Shown here: in pieces, positions 34,507-35,584 of the stretch | Layout: each line of letters begins with the position of its first letter | How positions within the stretch are numbered: position 1 is the stretch's first letter | NCBI RefSeq assembly: GCF_000499385.1 | Contig: NW_013654014.1 | Coordinates: 1 to 35,584 of the forward strand | Source: Eimeria necatrix | Lineage: Eukaryota > Apicomplexa > Conoidasida > Eucoccidiorida > Eimeriidae | Reading direction: 5' to 3' | Length of the DNA stretch: 35,584 nucleotides | Translations under genes and position numbers: made by a program | The notes under the pieces: generated by a model | Told to the model about the DNA's origin: nothing | The model's input: only the letters and a program-made list of their open reading frames with translations | Database searches by the model: none

Positions 34507-35393
34507 GCGTTCCAAAGGACATACAGTCGCCTCAAAAGAGAAGAAAAGAATGTGGTCAGAGTGTGGAACAAGCAAGGCATAGAGTGTGCATAGCGTCAGC
34601 AAACGTCAGTTGCGCCGAGAAACTAAGCACAGCAGCTTCCAAGGGGTTCGCAGAGTGGCTGACGCAACCGTAAGAAAACGTCGCTCCTATATGATGAGGA
34701 CCAGCTTAACGAAATCTTAATTAACAGCGTCGCAAGAAGCAACTTTGCTATACTAGAATCAACAGGCTCCACAGACGAATACTATACCGCCGTAGAAAAC
34801 GTACTTCCTTCAAGCGCAAAGAAAGCCCTAAAATGGCGAAACGTCACCCTTTTGCGCACAAATTGACTTGCATATCTAGTTACAGGCAAACTGCAATGAT
34901 TCAGCAACACTGGACGCAAACGCCCCAACGCATGTGCTCAAATATTAAGTGCAAAACTCCACTCTTTCGCTGAATCTGTGCCGTCCAAAAACCGCAATGC
35001 TCTGTCGACTACAATCTGTGTGCAAATGCACCTGGTAGGCCAGCACTGCCGATATGAGCACGTCCTTCGCGTTTACCAGAACAAGAAGCACTCTTCTGAA
35101 AAGCGCTTCAGCGTACCATCTGACACAAAGAACTCATTCCTATACACGCTGTGAAAGCGCACGAAACAAACTTGTGTAGCTAAACAAGCGCCCAAGCCGA
35201 ATCTGCGCTCTTGGGAATCCAATACCAATCAACATACTGCTGCAGAAATGACTCGATCCCAAACACGTCAAATTTCGTTCCATGGACCCGACATTTCGGG
35301 CATCGAGGCATACTGCAGTGTTTGTATTTCCGTGGACAGACAGCTGCAAGCCTGAGGGATAGTATTAGGAAGCGTGAAAAAGCAGAAAGACGT
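34507..35393 (+). repeat. Array unit 14 (degenerate)
   Basis: The unit is 887 bp. It is poorly conserved through the TTGATTTCGC and CGCCTCGCAGG blocks, and the segment between the latter and GATGCTCCGC is shortened (AGGCCAGCACTGCCGATATG at about 35036). Blocks after 35100 (AAGCGCTTCAGCGTACCATCTG) match well. Confidence 0.85.
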
Positions 35394-35584
35394 GCGCGTG
35401 TCAGGACATACCATCGCTCCATCGAGACGAAACATATGTTCCCTCATTGCATGGACACAAGCAAGGCATAAATTGCGACAAGCGTGGGGAAATGTCCGTT
35501 GGGCAGAAAAGCTAAGCACAACGTCCAAGAACTTCGGAGAGTAAGTGATAGAGCGGTGAACGAACGCTGCTACGAGTCAAAGAG
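35394..35584 (+). repeat. Array unit 15 (cut by window end)
   Basis: Anchor TCAGGACATACCATCGCTCC, then GCTAAGCACAACGTCCAAGAACTTCGGAGAG at about 35511, in normal order. The array therefore continues beyond the window. Confidence 0.9.

Larger units (their letters stand above)
21690..35584 (+). repeat. Macrosatellite: head-to-tail array of diverged units of about 945 bp
   Basis: One long unit recurs in the same orientation from about 21.69 kb to the window end. Recurring words include CTCCACAGGACATACCATCG, GACTCCACAGGCGCATGCGA, GTGTCTTGATTTCGCATGAA, TGCAAACGCGCCTCGCAGG, GAATTCTGCCGATGCTCCGC and GGAACACCTTGTAGCTGAAC. Anchor-to-anchor spacings are 1045, 963, 947, 1032, 1097, 940, 973, 750, 937, 1075, 963, 943, 755 and 887 bp; the outliers are explained by insertions, duplications and deletions noted below. 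Copies differ from one another by roughly a quarter to a third by eye, with scattered point changes and small indels, so the array is old and not being homogenised strongly. Units carry stops in every frame. The array continues past the right edge, so copy number and end are unknown. Confidence 0.95.

Noticed and set aside
21690..35584. CRISPR-like or tandem-gene interpretation of the regularly spaced conserved words
   Set aside because: Spacing of about 945 bp with similarity over the whole period shows a long tandem unit, not short repeats with unique spacers. Every unit has stops in all frames.
1..35584. tRNA and rRNA genes
   Set aside because: Scanning for T-arm words such as GGTTCGAATCC and for conserved rRNA cores found nothing with a matching fold. 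A covariance-model scan would be more sensitive than reading by eye.

Overview
This window looks like a gene-poor, repeat-dominated stretch of a eukaryotic nuclear genome. I recognise no intact gene, rRNA, tRNA or bacterial operon. The best clue to the host is an interstitial run of TTTAGGG next to an alternating CTG/CAG tract (31.09-31.29 kb). That pairing is characteristic of coccidian parasites of the genus Eimeria, which are known for abundant CAG-type and AGGGTTT-type repeats. Other coccidia, or plants and algae that share TTTAGGG telomeres, are not excluded, so the assignment is a moderate-confidence inference.

Layout. From 1 to about 5.5 kb I see only short, unrelated reading frames. 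Between 5.5 and 10.6 kb lies a patchwork of old and younger duplications. A strongly diverged direct repeat of about 350 bp occurs at 5.55-5.91 and 6.66-7.01 kb. A nearly identical 342-bp direct repeat (about 5 mismatches, no indels) occurs at 7658-7999 and 10176-10517. The minus strand of this patchwork carries short motifs that resemble the reverse-transcriptase core and C-terminal end of Ty1/copia-type polyproteins, interrupted by stops and frameshifts. I read these tentatively as dead retroelement fragments. From 10.6 to 21.7 kb nothing is recognisable apart from one open frame (20279-20821, minus, 180 codons) that is only marginally longer than chance predicts.

From about 21.69 kb to the end of the window, and evidently beyond it, the DNA is one continuous head-to-tail array of diverged units of about 945 bp. 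There are about 14 to 15 copies. It can be followed by a conserved anchor (a version of CTCCACAGGACATACCATCG) at 22087, 23132, 24095, 25042, 26074, 27171, 28111, 29084, 29834, 30771, 31846, 32809, 33752, 34507 and 35394. Two units have lost about 190 bp each (different segments), one carries a 71-bp tandem duplication, one a partial extra copy of 140-170 bp, and one the telomere-repeat plus CTG/CAG insertion.

The most unusual observation is a set of perfect or near-perfect hairpins made from the unit's own sequence. The best, at 22427-22560, is two back-to-back hairpins with different stems (28 and 16 bp) and an identical 24-nt loop. Comparison with the other units shows it to be A + RC(AM) + RC(MB) + B in place of the normal A-M-B, which is the signature of serial template switching. 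Two further units carry simpler fold-backs (33003-33040 and 28604-28647). The array therefore looks like a decaying macrosatellite that records replication or repair template-switch events. An assembly or library artefact must be excluded for the perfect double hairpin.
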